A DNA stretch of 60,934 bases, from contig LZRV01000107.1 in NCBI GenBank assembly GCA_002159065.1, positions 1-60,934 on the forward strand. Direction: 5' to 3'. Numbering within the stretch: position 1 is the first letter of the stretch; each line of letters begins with the position of its first letter. Position numbers and translations under genes: made by a program. Below, piece by piece: positions 33,625 through 43,059 of the stretch. The notes beneath the pieces are model-generated. The model had not been told where the DNA came from and ran no database searches. It worked only from the letters and a program-made list of their open reading frames with translations. This DNA is from Paenibacillaceae bacterium ZCTH02-B3 (lineage in GTDB: Bacteria > Bacillota > Bacilli > Paenibacillales > Paenibacillaceae).

Positions 33625-35124
33625 TCAGTGCCGCAGCTCCGGCAGTTCGCGGGGCTCCTCCCCGTCGGCGGACCGTTCCGGCGGCGCGGACAAGCCGTCC
33701 TGCCGCCCGGCCGCCGGCTTCCGTTCCGCCGGCATCCGCTCCGCCGCGGCCCATGCCGGCAGACCGGCGTAGTAGGCGTCCTGTTCTTCCGGCGCCACGA
33801 AGCCGAGCTCCACGCCGACCGCCCGGGCAAGGAACGGGTCCAGCGCGCACAGGTCCGAGCGGTTCACATGCGACAGGCTTTTTTTGCCGAGGGAATAGCA
33901 GACGAGCTTCATCTCCTGGACCGACGCGTTCAGGAAATTGACCAGCTGTTCCGCGCCGCGGTCCGGGTCCAGCCGGTCGGTCATTTTCGCATCGTACACC
34001 ACCAGGCTGGTCGGCGGTTCGAAGGGAGCCGTCTTGGCCATCTGGTCGCCGACCAGCGCCATGATCGCCGCCGTGCCGATGTAGACCGCGTCCGCGCCCA
34101 GGGCCATCGCTTTCAGGCAATCGCCCGGCGTGATGAGCCCGCCGGCGGCGATCAGGCTGACCCGGCCGGCCGCTCCCTTGGCGGCGAGGTGGCGGGAGGC
34201 CCGGGAGACGGCGTAAATGGTGGGCAGGCCGAGGTCGTCCTCGAGAATGGGAGCCGCGGCATGCGTGCCGCCTTCCGCGCCGTCGACGGTGACGAAATCG
34301 ACATCCGCTTCAAGGGCGATGTCCAGCTCCCGTTCCAGGTGGTGGGTGGCGGCGATCTTCAGGCCGACGGGAACGCCGGTTTCCTTTTTCAACCGGCGCA
34401 CCAGCCGGAAGAAGTCTTCCTTCGTATCGACGCCGGGCAGCCGGGAATGGATGACCGCGTCGGCGCCTTCCGGCAGGCCGAAAACTTTCCGGAATTCGGG
34501 GCCGATTTTGTCGGCGGCCGTGCGCTGCGGGCTGGACCCTTGCGCACCCTGGCCGAGCTGGATTTCGATCGCGTCCAGCCGGGAATATTTTTCCCGGTCG
34601 TTCAGCCAGCCGCCGCGGTTGTACTGGCCGATAAGCAGGGCGGCTTCGCTGCGTTCCTCTTCCATGAGCCCCGCTTCGCCCGTGTTGGTGGCGGTGCCGG
34701 CCCGCGTCGCCGCCCGGGCCAGGGCGATCTTGGCCGTTTTGCTGAGGGCGCCGCCGAAGGACATGCCCGCGATCATGATCGGGATGGCGATGCGGAGGGG
34801 CTTGTCCGCCTTCGGGCCGATGGTGACGGCGGTGTCGATGGTTTCGCCGTCCGGCGTGGGAAAGCGGAACAGATGCACGGGGTTGAAAAGCAGCTTGTCC
34901 CACGGGGAAAACCGCATGTAACTGCCGAGGGGACGCCCCGGCGGCAGGCCGGTTTTCGTGCGCATGGCGATTTCCGCAAGCTGTACCAGTCCGACCTTCC
35001 GGGACGAGGGCACCATCTCGAACAGGTTTTCCGTGTACGGGTCCCGCACCAGCCGTTCAATGGCCTTGTCCATCGCTTCGTTCGCGGCGCTGCGGATAAG
35101 GTTGCTGAGCAGTTTTTTGAACAT
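33625..35124 (-). CDS. FMN-binding glutamate synthase-like protein (YerD type)
   Basis: A 499-residue protein of the glutamate-synthase central/FMN domain family. Family segments are MSFGGALSKTAKIALARAA, TGEAGLMEEE, IQLGQGAQ and, at the phosphate-binding end, VSLIAAGGLITPGDCLKAMA followed by GADAVYIGTAAIMA. The glutaminase and Fe-S domains of true GltB are absent. The stand-alone version of Bacillus is of unknown substrate. The last 40 residues are hydrophilic and low in complexity. Confidence 0.8.
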   Translation of the reverse strand: MFKKLLSNLIRSAANEAMDKAIERLVRDPYTENLFEMVPSSRKVGLVQLAEIAMRTKTGLPPGRPLGSYMRFSPWDKLLFNPVHLFRFPTPDGETIDTAVTIGPKADKPLRIAIPIMIAGMSFGGALSKTAKIALARAATRAGTATNTGEAGLMEEERSEAALLIGQYNRGGWLNDREKYSRLDAIEIQLGQGAQGSSPQRTAADKIGPEFRKVFGLPEGADAVIHSRLPGVDTKEDFFRLVRRLKKETGVPVGLKIAATHHLERELDIALEADVDFVTVDGAEGGTHAAAPILEDDLGLPTIYAVSRASRHLAAKGAAGRVSLIAAGGLITPGDCLKAMALGADAVYIGTAAIMALVGDQMAKTAPFEPPTSLVVYDAKMTDRLDPDRGAEQLVNFLNASVQEMKLVCYSLGKKSLSHVNRSDLCALDPFLARAVGVELGFVAPEEQDAYYAGLPAWAAAERMPAERKPAAGRQDGLSAPPERSADGEEPRELPELRH

Positions 35125-35211
35125 CGGAATCCACCCGCCGGATTGTGTTCTTGTTCAATTACTGGGTCCATTGTTCCCCGGGAGGGGACGGAGCATGCGG
35201 GCGGCACGAAA

Positions 35212-35243
35212 CAAGCCCCGGCGGTGCGGACCGCCGGGGCTTG
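35212..35243 (-). terminator. Terminator of the ABC-transporter operon
   Basis: CAAGCCCCGGCGGT pairs perfectly (14 base pairs) with ACCGCCGGGGCTTG across GCGG. On the minus strand it is followed by TTTCGT. Confidence 0.65.
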
Positions 35244-35265
35244 CCTGACTTGCCTTGCGGCAGGA

Positions 35266-36575
35266 TCACGATCCGAGGACGGTGGCGGCTTCCTGGAAGA
35301 AGCCGTCCACCGCCTGCTGGACGCTCATGCGGCCGAAGGCCAGCTGCTCCAGGTACTTCTTGTAAAGCGTGAAGACTTCCGCCGCGCCCTGCGGACGGTA
35401 GTCCGTGGGCGGCACTTGAGCGCTTCACGAATTTTCGACGAGCCGGGAATCCCGTTTTCCAGGGCGTAGATTTGCTGCGCTTCGACGCTGTTTACGAACC
35501 AGCTGATCAGCTTGGCCGCCTCATCCTTGTGCGGCGAGTTCTTGTTGATGACCCAGGAGGGCGCCTGCAGGTTTTCGCCGCTGCGGTATTGCGCGCCGTC
35601 CGCGCTCGGCGTGCGCAGGATGGCGATGTCCCGGTCGGTGAGGGAGCGGCTGTAGATCTTGCCGTGGTTGCTCGGCTTGATGTCGATGGCGATGCGCTCT
35701 CTCACGAACAGCGAGTTTTCCGCGGGCTGGCCGGTGTTTTCGATGGTGATCTGTGCCGGAACCGTCAGACCCTGTTTGCGGAAGTCCTCCCAGATGGTCC
35801 AGAATTCCGCCAGGTCCGCCTTGTCGAAGCCGAGGCTCTTGCCGTCGCTGGTCAGGAACGATTTGCCCTTGGTGCGCACGAAGGATTCGATGTAGTGGTC
35901 GTCGAAGCTGCCGTCGATGATCGGATAGACGTCCTTCGGCAGTTTGGCCCGGAGCTCTTGCAGATACTTTGTGAATTCGCCGATCGTGGTGATCTCGGGC
36001 AGGCTGAGGCCCGCGTTTTTGATCATCGTCTCGTTGACGATCAGCGCGCTGGCCGTGACGCCTTTCGGCAGGGCGTAGAATTCGCCGTTCAGCTTGCCGG
36101 CGTTGATGACGGCTTCATCCCACCCGTCCAGGTCGATCAGGCCGCGGTCCACATAGGGTTGCAGCGGTTCCAGAATGTCTTTGCTTCCGTACTCGCCGCC
36201 GTAGAGCAGCACGTGCAGGCTGAAGATGTCGGGCGCGTTGCCGCCGGCGACCTGCGTGGCCAGCTTCGGCCAGTAATCGTTGAAGCTGGTCCATTCGCGG
36301 ACGGTCTTGATGTGGGGATTTTCCTGTTCGTACATGTCGAGGATCTGATCGTACAGGTTCGCCCGGTCGGCGTTGCCCCACCAGGAAATCCGCAGTTCGA
36401 TCGTCTGCTGCGGAGACGAAGTTCCCTCGGACGGAGCAGCGCCCGGAGACGAGCCGCCGTCCGGAGACGGGGATGCGCCGCCGGACGGAGAAGATCCCCT
36501 GCCGCCGCTGCAGGCCGTGAGCACCAGAAGCAGAATGACCAGAAGAAGGATGCCAAACTTTTTCTTCCTTTTCAT
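35266..36575 (-). pseudogene. ABC transporter sugar-binding lipoprotein, frameshifted near the C terminus
   Basis: An extracellular family 1 solute-binding protein with signal peptide and lipobox LVLTAC (Cys22). The main frame is sound to SSKIREAL and then runs off into an unrelated tail (stop at 35325). A one-base shift near 35413-35420 restores VPPTDYRPQGAAEVFTLYKK and a proper end, FFQEAATVLGS, with the stop at 35266-35268. About 50 residues are affected. It would serve the two permeases at the other end of this operon. One lesion alone could be an assembly error. Confidence 0.75.
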
Positions 36576-36607
36576 CATCTTCCCTCCATGGTGTCCGATA
36601 TTGGATT

Positions 36608-37774
36608 TCAGCTCGACAGATTGCCTTCGTAGGCGTTTCGGATGATATTCTCGATGTCGGACGGACCGGTTCGTCTCGGATTGACCAGCACGTTGCCGCT
36701 GCGCATGGCGTCTTCCACCAGCTTGGGGAGCGCTTTCAAGTCCACCCCGAGTTCCCGCAAATTCGACGGAATGTTCAGCGTCCGGTTGAGTTCAGCCACG
36801 GCGTGTACGGCGCGCTCTCCCGCTTCGGTCGGAGACAGTCCGTCCACCCGGCAGCCCAGCGCCTCGGCGATGTCCTTCATCTTTTCCGGACAGGCCGGCA
36901 GGTTGTACATCATGACGTAGGGCAACAGCGCCGCGTTGGCGACCCCATGGGGGATGTGGAACACGCCTCCCAGGGTGTGGGAGATGGCGTGCACGTTGCC
37001 AAGCCGGGATTGCGAAAACGCCATGCCCGCCATGGCGGAAGCGACCAGCATCTGTTCTCTGCTTTGCAGGTCATTGCCGACGAAATAGGCTTTCCGGATG
37101 TTCCCGCCGATCATGCGGACCGCTTCAATGGCGAGCGCCCTGCTGAACGGCGTGGCCGTTTTGGACGTGTACGATTCGATGGCGTGGGTGAGCGCGTCCA
37201 TTCCGGTGGCGGCGGTCAGTTCCTGCGGCAAATTCTCCGTGAGCGCCGGGTCAAGCAACGCCGCCTTGGGGAAAATGTACGGACTGATCACCGCGGCCTT
37301 GAAGCTGGTCTTGAGATTGGTGATGATCGTCGACGCGGTCACCTCGCTGCCCGAACCCGCCGTGGTGGGAATGGCCACCACGGGCAGTCCGGGCCGCGGG
37401 ATTTTGTTCACCCCCTCGTAATCCAGAATGTGCCCCTTGTTGACGGCCATGATCGCGATGCCTTTGGCCGTGTCAATGCTGCTCCCACCTCCCAGGGCGA
37501 GGATATGGTCATGCGGCTGCCGTCCGAGTTGCTCAAGCCCCTCCATCACACTCTCGGCGCTGGGGTCGGGGACGGTTTTGTCGAAGACGTCGTATTTCAG
37601 TCCGTGCTCCTCGAGCGAACGGAGGACGGGGCCCAGCAGGCCGGCGTTGCGAATGCCCTGGTCGGTCACGACGAAGACGTTTTTGGCTCCCCAGTTTTTC
37701 AGAAACTCCCCGGCCCGTCCGGCGAGACCGGTGCCGCATTCCACAACCGTGGGAATCGAATGGCGGTAATGCAT
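36608..37774 (-). CDS. Iron-containing alcohol dehydrogenase
   Basis: A 388-residue group III dehydrogenase. The NAD-binding motif is LGGGSSIDTAKG, and metal-ligand regions are GMDALTHAIES and AISHTLGGVFHIPHG. The ATG at 37774 (MHYRHSIPT) is chosen; one at 37786 lies directly on the purine-rich site and is less likely. The substrate is probably a hydroxy or aldehyde intermediate of the sugar-acid pathway encoded here, inferred from the neighbours. Confidence 0.85.
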   Translation of the reverse strand: MHYRHSIPTVVECGTGLAGRAGEFLKNWGAKNVFVVTDQGIRNAGLLGPVLRSLEEHGLKYDVFDKTVPDPSAESVMEGLEQLGRQPHDHILALGGGSSIDTAKGIAIMAVNKGHILDYEGVNKIPRPGLPVVAIPTTAGSGSEVTASTIITNLKTSFKAAVISPYIFPKAALLDPALTENLPQELTAATGMDALTHAIESYTSKTATPFSRALAIEAVRMIGGNIRKAYFVGNDLQSREQMLVASAMAGMAFSQSRLGNVHAISHTLGGVFHIPHGVANAALLPYVMMYNLPACPEKMKDIAEALGCRVDGLSPTEAGERAVHAVAELNRTLNIPSNLRELGVDLKALPKLVEDAMRSGNVLVNPRRTGPSDIENIIRNAYEGNLSS

Positions 37775-37796
37775 GGTCACAACCATCCCTTTTCGG

Positions 37797-38519
37797 TCAG
37801 CTCACCTGTTCCGCTTCCTTCAGCGCCTCGATCAGCCGTTTGGAAGCGTCGTCCATGTGAAGCTGCATCGCTTTGGCCGCTCTGTCGGGATCCCTTCCGG
37901 CCACGGCCTCGTAGATGGCCAGATGGTCCAGGTAGGAGAACGCGGTCTCTCCGGCTTTGTCGATCACACATTTGATCCAGGTGTGCAGCAGGTTGCGGAT
38001 GCTGGAAAGCATGTTCTTGAGCACGGAGTTTTTGGCCATGTCGCACAGTTTCAAATGGAACTGCACGTCGGCGTCCACGAAGTCGGCCAGGCTGCATTGT
38101 TTCATGCGTTCCAGGATTTCCTTCAGTTCCGCAAGTTCGCTCCCCGCCCAACGCCGGGCGGCCAGACGCGCGATGGACACTTCGAGAAGCATCCGGGTTT
38201 CCACCAGGTCCATCGTGTTTTTTTCGCCCAGAAGGAGTCCCCATTCGATGCTTTGGATCAGCAGGGAGGAACTTGTATTTTTGACATAGGTGCCGTTGCC
38301 CTGCCGCACTTCGAGGATGCCGAGGACCGTGAGCGCCTTGATGGCTTCCCGGATCGCCGACCGTCCGACGCCCAGGGCTTCGGAGAGCTGGCGTTCCGCG
38401 GGGATCTTGTCCCCCGGACGGACGTTCCCCGAGAAAATGTAATCCAGAAGGCGTTTCGTCAGCTCGACGACCAGGGAATGGGTTTCAACGGGTTCGAATT
38501 TGTAGCCGGAAATCTCCAA
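37797..38519 (-). CDS. FadR-type GntR regulator (FCD domain)
   Basis: A 240-residue regulator with an N-terminal winged HTH (KIPAERQLSEALGVGRSAIR) and an FCD ligand domain with metal-ligand candidates (DADVQFHLKLCDMAKN, HLAIYEAVAGRDP). The start is TTG at 38519 with GAAGGAGAA eight bases upstream. It lies inside the catabolic operon it most likely controls, through the repeat at 42568-42590 between the divergent promoters. Confidence 0.82.
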   Translation of the reverse strand: MEISGYKFEPVETHSLVVELTKRLLDYIFSGNVRPGDKIPAERQLSEALGVGRSAIREAIKALTVLGILEVRQGNGTYVKNTSSSLLIQSIEWGLLLGEKNTMDLVETRMLLEVSIARLAARRWAGSELAELKEILERMKQCSLADFVDADVQFHLKLCDMAKNSVLKNMLSSIRNLLHTWIKCVIDKAGETAFSYLDHLAIYEAVAGRDPDRAAKAMQLHMDDASKRLIEALKEAEQVS

Positions 38520-38557
38520 CTGCGTTCTTCTCCTTCGGCGATGGCGGATGATTCGGG

Positions 38558-39271
38558 CTACGGGTTCAACCGGTTCAGCGTTTCGTCGGGCTCGAAGCCG
38601 AGGGCCTCGTAATGCCGGGCGCGGACTTTCATGTCGGCTTCCAGGATGGCTTTGGCGAACATCAGCACTTCCTCGGCCCTCTCCCGCGGGATGACCAGAA
38701 CGCCGTCGTCGTCGGCGCATACGACGTCGCCGGGGCGCACCGTCACGCCCGCGCACTGGACCGGGATGTTGACGCCGCCGAACACCATGCGCCCGGACAC
38801 GTGGCGGAAGGTGCGCTTTGTGCAGAAGACGTTGGCCCCCTGTTTGTTGCACTCGTAGGAGTCACGGCAGCCGCCGTCCACCACGTAGCCCACCACGCCC
38901 CGAAGCTTGAAGTCCATGGTGTTTTCGGAGCCGAGCACGCCGCCCGGATAGCCGCCCATGTCAATGACGAGGACCTTGTCGGACATGTCTTCCTGCTTGA
39001 GAATCCGGGCGAAGGTGTAGGTGTCGGAGCACCATTCGCCATTCATCTTCATGTACTCTTCCACCGTCTTGCACGGGTGGAACGTGCGTTGCGCGGGAAT
39101 GAGCTTCACGGTCCAGGCGAATCCCGCGAAGGAAATGCCCGGGCGGAGCGGCCGCATTTCCGGCGACATGGCTCCCACGTCCACCAGTCCGAGGGCGTCC
39201 ATGCCGTCGGACAGGTCGGCCAGTCGACATTTGCGGATCTCGCGGATGAGTTCCTGGTCAGTCATGGGCAT
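38558..39271 (-). CDS. RraA-family protein, probable hydroxy-oxo acid aldolase
   Basis: A 237-residue protein with the RraA fold: LADLSDGMDALG at the start, GVVGYVVDGGCRDS in the middle and VRPGDVVCADDDGVLVIP near the end. The GGCRD motif is shared with 4-hydroxy-4-methyl-2-oxoglutarate aldolases, where Arg and Asp help bind metal and substrate. An aldolase cleaving a 2-keto sugar acid fits the context. GGAGGG lies seven bases before the ATG. Confidence 0.8.
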   Translation of the reverse strand: MPMTDQELIREIRKCRLADLSDGMDALGLVDVGAMSPEMRPLRPGISFAGFAWTVKLIPAQRTFHPCKTVEEYMKMNGEWCSDTYTFARILKQEDMSDKVLVIDMGGYPGGVLGSENTMDFKLRGVVGYVVDGGCRDSYECNKQGANVFCTKRTFRHVSGRMVFGGVNIPVQCAGVTVRPGDVVCADDDGVLVIPRERAEEVLMFAKAILEADMKVRARHYEALGFEPDETLNRLNP

Positions 39272-39289
39272 GACGGATTCCCTCCAAGG

Positions 39290-39754
39290 TCAAGGATTGG
39301 TATTGCACGCGGCTTGCGGTTTGCGGGTCAGGTAGACGACGCCGTGCTCGTCCTTCACCCGATGGATGCCCGGATCCTTGATTTCCGCCAGAATGATTTC
39401 CGCCAGGAACAGCACCTCGGTGCCTTCTTCCAGATGGCCGACATAGGTGCCTTTCGCGTCCTGGGCGACGATGTGCAGGTGGGGATCGCCGTCGATCACG
39501 TTCCCCGACAGGGAGCCGAGCTCGATCGGGCCGTTGCCTTCCACCGTGATGAATTTGTCGTTGGAGGTCGGTCCCGTGCTGGTGGGCAGATGGTACACCA
39601 GCTTGCGCATCGAACCCACCGCTCCGAACAGGACCGCGTTTTTGATGCCTTCCTTCGCCAGGAGATCCCGGATGCTTTCCAGCAGCAGATCTCCCCGCTT
39701 CAGATGGATGATCAGCGCCCTTCCGAAACCTTCGCCGATGAACAGTGACGCCAT
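39290..39754 (-). CDS. PPC/DUF296-domain protein
   Basis: A 154-residue protein built of a single PPC (DUF296, 'PD1-like') domain: FGRALIIHLKRGDLLLESI, GAVGSMRKLVY, DGDPHLHIVAQD and GHLEEGTEVLFLAEIIL. In plants this domain is linked to DNA-binding AT-hooks. In bacteria it stands alone, with a histidine-rich metal site and no firm function. The ATG at 39754 has AAGGGGG nine bases upstream. Embedded in a catabolic operon, it is more likely an enzyme or metal-binding accessory than a regulator. Confidence 0.75.
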   Translation of the reverse strand: MASLFIGEGFGRALIIHLKRGDLLLESIRDLLAKEGIKNAVLFGAVGSMRKLVYHLPTSTGPTSNDKFITVEGNGPIELGSLSGNVIDGDPHLHIVAQDAKGTYVGHLEEGTEVLFLAEIILAEIKDPGIHRVKDEHGVVYLTRKPQAACNTNP

Positions 39755-39859
39755 TTGGAACATCCCCCTTTGCTCAACGTGATATCGCGTCATGATGCCG
39801 CGCATTTGCTGCGCGGCGAAGTCCCGGGACGCAAATCGAGACTGAATCGGGTCTTGCAG

Positions 39860-40612
39860 TCAGGACATGAAGTTGATGCTAAACCCGCCGTCCACCACCA
39901 GCGTCTGCCCGGTGATGAAGCTGTCGGCGCTCACGAGCGCCCACACCGCGTCGGCCACGTCTTCCGCCGTGGCGGCCCGGCAGAGCAGCGTTCCTTTCGC
40001 AAAATTGGTCACATGGGCTTCCTGGCCTTCCACCCAGCGGGTGACCGCCACGCCGGGCGCCACGTTGTTCACCCGGACATGGGGAGCCAGCACCCGTGCG
40101 AACGAGCGGGTGATATTGATCGCCGCCGCCTTGGAGGCGGCGTAGGCCAGGCAGCTCCCCGTTCCGGTAAAACCCGCGATCGATGTGATGTTGACGATGC
40201 TTCCCCGGTTGCGGATCAGCTCCTTCGAGCAGGCCCGGCTGGTGAAAAAGACGCCCTTCACGTTCACGGCCAGGATGCGGTCCCATATTTCCTCCGTCAT
40301 CCCTTCCAGATCGACCAGCGGCACGAACGCGGTGTGGCCCGCGTTGTTGACCAGCACGTCGATGTGGCCGAAAGCGCCCAGCGCTTCGTCGACCATCCGG
40401 CGCACCTCGTCGTCACGGGCGACATCCGCCCGGCAAAGGATTCCCTTCACCCCCTTTTTCTCCACTTCGTGAAGGGTGTCTTCCGCTTCCGCCTGCGATT
40501 TCGAGTAGTTGATGACGATGTTGGCCCCGCTTTGCGCGAACTTCAGCGCGACCGCCCGGCCGATGCCGGTGGCTCCGCCGGTGATCAGAGCAGTTTTGCC
40601 TTCCAGATCCAT
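39860..40612 (-). CDS. Short-chain dehydrogenase/reductase
   Basis: A 250-residue classical SDR. The cofactor motif is TGGATGIG, the structural motif NNAG, the catalytic residues Ser (in NITSIAGF) and YAASK, and the C-terminal GQTLVVDGG. Probably an NAD(P)-dependent sugar or sugar-acid dehydrogenase of the surrounding operon. The 105-base gap to the next gene holds no hairpin that I can support. Confidence 0.87.
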   Translation of the reverse strand: MDLEGKTALITGGATGIGRAVALKFAQSGANIVINYSKSQAEAEDTLHEVEKKGVKGILCRADVARDDEVRRMVDEALGAFGHIDVLVNNAGHTAFVPLVDLEGMTEEIWDRILAVNVKGVFFTSRACSKELIRNRGSIVNITSIAGFTGTGSCLAYAASKAAAINITRSFARVLAPHVRVNNVAPGVAVTRWVEGQEAHVTNFAKGTLLCRAATAEDVADAVWALVSADSFITGQTLVVDGGFSINFMS

Positions 40613-40662
40613 TCCCGTCAGTCTCCTTGCGTGTCAGAAATTTTTGAAGCCATGCGCGGGTG

Positions 40663-41514
40663 TCAGCCCTTGAGGCCGGCCGTCGCGATCCCTTCGATCA
40701 GCCAGCGCTGGAAGATCAGGAAGAAGACGAAGATCGGAATCAGCGACAGGATCGACATCGCAAACAGCGAACCCATGTTGGATTGGCCCATGGCGTCCAT
40801 GAACGACCGCAACGCCAGCGCGACGGTGAGTTTCCGCGGATCGCTGATGTAGATCAGCTGGCTGAAAAAGTCGTTCCACGTCCAGATGAACGTGAAGATG
40901 GACGTCGTGACCAGAGCCGGAAGGAGCAGCGGCAGGATGATCCGGCTGAAGATCTGGAAATGGCCGCAGCCGTCGACTTTCGCCGCCTGGTCCAGCTCGT
41001 ACGGCAGGCCCCGGATGAACTGCACCATCAGGAAGATGAAAAACGCGTCATGCGCCAGGAACTTGGGCACGATCAGGGGCATGTACGTGTCCACCCAGTT
41101 CAGGCTGTTGAACAAAAGGTATTGCGGAATCAGCACCACATGGTGCGGCAAGAGCAGCGACGCGAACATGAGCGCGAACCAGAGGTTGCGGCCCTTGAAT
41201 CTGATCCGCGCGAAGGCGTACGCGGCCATGGAACAGGTCAGCAGGTTGCCGAGGATGCAGAGCAGGACGATGATGAACGAATTTTTGAAAAAAGTCGCAA
41301 AGGAAATGTTCGAGATGCCCCGCCAACCGTTCACGTAATTTTCCAACGTGATGGTGTCCGGCCACAGGCTCAGGTCCCGAAAAATCATGTTCTGGGGCTT
41401 GAGCGAGCTGGACAGCATCCAGATCAGCGGATACAGCATGAAGATCGCGAAGACGACCGCTATGACGGTCTTGGCGTAGGCGATGCGTTGCTTGCGGGCG
41501 TTGGCGCCGGTCAT
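40663..41514 (-). CDS. Carbohydrate ABC transporter permease, MalG type
   Basis: A 283-residue membrane protein with about six helices and the EAA loop DQAAKVDGCGHFQIFSRIIL. It is the second permease of a CUT1 sugar importer, ten bases after its partner. No ATPase is encoded in the operon, which is common in Bacillales where one shared MsmX-like ATPase serves several importers. Confidence 0.87.
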   Translation of the reverse strand: MTGANARKQRIAYAKTVIAVVFAIFMLYPLIWMLSSSLKPQNMIFRDLSLWPDTITLENYVNGWRGISNISFATFFKNSFIIVLLCILGNLLTCSMAAYAFARIRFKGRNLWFALMFASLLLPHHVVLIPQYLLFNSLNWVDTYMPLIVPKFLAHDAFFIFLMVQFIRGLPYELDQAAKVDGCGHFQIFSRIILPLLLPALVTTSIFTFIWTWNDFFSQLIYISDPRKLTVALALRSFMDAMGQSNMGSLFAMSILSLIPIFVFFLIFQRWLIEGIATAGLKG

Positions 41515-41524
41515 GTCGTTCCCC

Positions 41525-42409
41525 TCAGCTTTCGTAATGGACCCATTTTCGCGACGACAGGAACAACAGCCAGATAAACACGCCGCAGATGACGAGCAGC
41601 ACCCAGGCCAGGGCGGAGGCGTAGCCCATATGGAATTCGGTGAACGCCTTGATGTACAGGTAGAGCGTGTAGAACAGGGTGGAATCCATCGCTCCGCCTT
41701 GTCCGCCGCCCACGATGTAAGCCGGCGTGAACGCCTGGAACGCGTTGATGATCTGCATGATCAGGTTGAACAGGATGATGGGCGTGATCGACGGCAGCGT
41801 GATATGGAAAAATCGCGAGAAGACGCCGGCGCCGTCGATGGACGCGGCTTCGTACAGCTCGGCCGGAATCTGACGCAGGCCTGCCAGGAAAATGATCATC
41901 GGCGATCCGAACTGCCAGACGAGCAGCAGGATCAGGGTGTACAGCGCGGTGGAAGGATCGCCCACCCAGCTTCTGGGCTCCAGCCCGAAGATCGCGAGGA
42001 AACCGTTGACGATGCCTTCATAGCCGAACACCTGCCGCCACAGGATGGCCACCGCGACGCTGGGCCCGAGGATGGAAGGGATGTAGTAGATGGCCCGGAA
42101 CAGGTTCAATCCCTTCATGCCGCGGTTCAGGAAAAGCGCCAGCGAGAACGCGGTGATGAGCTGCAGCGGAACGCCCAGGAACACGTAGGTCAGGGTGACT
42201 TGCAGCGCTTTCACGAACCGCGGGTCCGATCCCATGCGCCGGTAGTTCTCAAACCCGGTCCAGTCAGGCGATTGCAGCATGGTGTAATCTGTCAGGGACA
42301 GGTAAAGGGAAACCGCCATCGGACCCAGGCTGAGCACCAGAAGTCCGATGAACCAGGGACTGAGAAACAGATAGGCGGACAGGTTTTCCCGGAGGGCTGG
42401 CCGGTTCAA
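41525..42409 (-). CDS. Carbohydrate ABC transporter permease, MalF type
   Basis: A 294-residue membrane protein with about six helices and the EAA loop YEAASIDGAGVFSRFFHITL. It is the first gene of the minus-strand operon. The only usable start in frame is TTG at 42409, with AAAGGAG 13 bases upstream, a rather long spacing. The 150-base leader holds degenerate repeats. Confidence 0.85.
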   Translation of the reverse strand: MNRPALRENLSAYLFLSPWFIGLLVLSLGPMAVSLYLSLTDYTMLQSPDWTGFENYRRMGSDPRFVKALQVTLTYVFLGVPLQLITAFSLALFLNRGMKGLNLFRAIYYIPSILGPSVAVAILWRQVFGYEGIVNGFLAIFGLEPRSWVGDPSTALYTLILLLVWQFGSPMIIFLAGLRQIPAELYEAASIDGAGVFSRFFHITLPSITPIILFNLIMQIINAFQAFTPAYIVGGGQGGAMDSTLFYTLYLYIKAFTEFHMGYASALAWVLLVICGVFIWLLFLSSRKWVHYES

Positions 42410-42437
42410 GGGCGGTGTTCAACTCCTTTGGAGCGGT

Positions 42438-42526
42438 TTGCAGACTTTGTGGTCCTTGCAGACTTTCCTTGCGCCGCCGACTTTGCGGACTCTGCGGACT
42501 TTGCGTGGTTCGCGGACTTGACGAAC
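42438..42526. repeat. Degenerate tandem repeat in the transporter leader
   Basis: About seven copies of a unit close to TTGCGGACT / TTGCAGACTTT fill this stretch, with irregular spacing of roughly 11-14 bases. It lies between the predicted promoter and the first permease gene and so would be in the 5' untranslated RNA. Confidence 0.5.
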
Positions 42527-42558
42527 ATCCGTCTTGCCAACTGTGCGCGCAACAGATT

Positions 42559-42588
42559 AACATATTAATTGGTTGATTGGTTGATCAA
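42559..42588 (-). promoter_or_regulatory. Candidate promoter of the transporter/catabolic operon
   Basis: Minus strand: TTGATC (42583-42588), 18-base spacer, TATGTT (42559-42564). The -35 lies in the operator-like repeat. Confidence 0.45.
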
Positions 42589-42590
42589 TT
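42568..42590. promoter_or_regulatory. Candidate GntR operator between divergent operons
   Basis: ATTGGTTG occurs twice in tandem (42568-42575, 42576-42583) and is followed by ATCAATT. The second copy with its flank forms the imperfect palindrome ATTGGTTGATCAAT, close to FadR-subfamily operators. It sits midway between the permease operon and the UxaA-type genes. Confidence 0.55.
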
Positions 42591-42687
42591 TACATCCATT
42601 ATTTTACTCGGCTGGGCCGGAGGATGTCAAGTATGCGCTTTCATGTTACGTTTGGAGCAATGAAAGAAAAGGGAAAGGGATGATCCC

Positions 42688-43059
42688 ATGATGCGGGAAG
42701 AACGGCGGGAAGCCCGCCGGGAAACCGGACGGGAAGCCGGAAGGAAGGCGCGGAACGGACCGCACAAGGTCGTCATGCTGAATCCCGCGGACAACGTGGC
42801 CGTCGCGCTCGCGGACATCGCCGCCGGAACGCGCGTCCGCGTGGCATGCGGGGACGAGACGCTGGAGGTGGAGCTGGCCGATCCCGTCGAATTCGGCCAC
42901 AAGTTCGCGGTAAGGCCCATCGCCGCGGGGGAGAACGTCATCAAGTACGGCGAAGTGATCGGCAGAGCCACGGCCGACATCCGGCCGGGCCAGCATGTGC
43001 ATGTTCACAACATCGAGGGCATCAGGGGAAGGGGGGATCGGCTTGCGACGGGAACTTGA
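42688..43059 (+). CDS. UxaA-type dehydratase, small SAF-domain subunit
   Basis: A 123-residue protein. After about 25 Arg/Glu-rich residues comes a SAF domain with VVMLNPADNVAVALADI and GHKFAVRPIAAGENVIKYG. The histidines of HVHVHN near the end are the expected metal ligands. In altronate and galactarate dehydratases this is the N-terminal part; here, as in sulfolactate lyase SuyA, it is a separate gene. It overlaps the next coding region by 17 bases. Confidence 0.82.
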   Translation: MMREERREARRETGREAGRKARNGPHKVVMLNPADNVAVALADIAAGTRVRVACGDETLEVELADPVEFGHKFAVRPIAAGENVIKYGEVIGRATADIRPGQHVHVHNIEGIRGRGDRLATGT

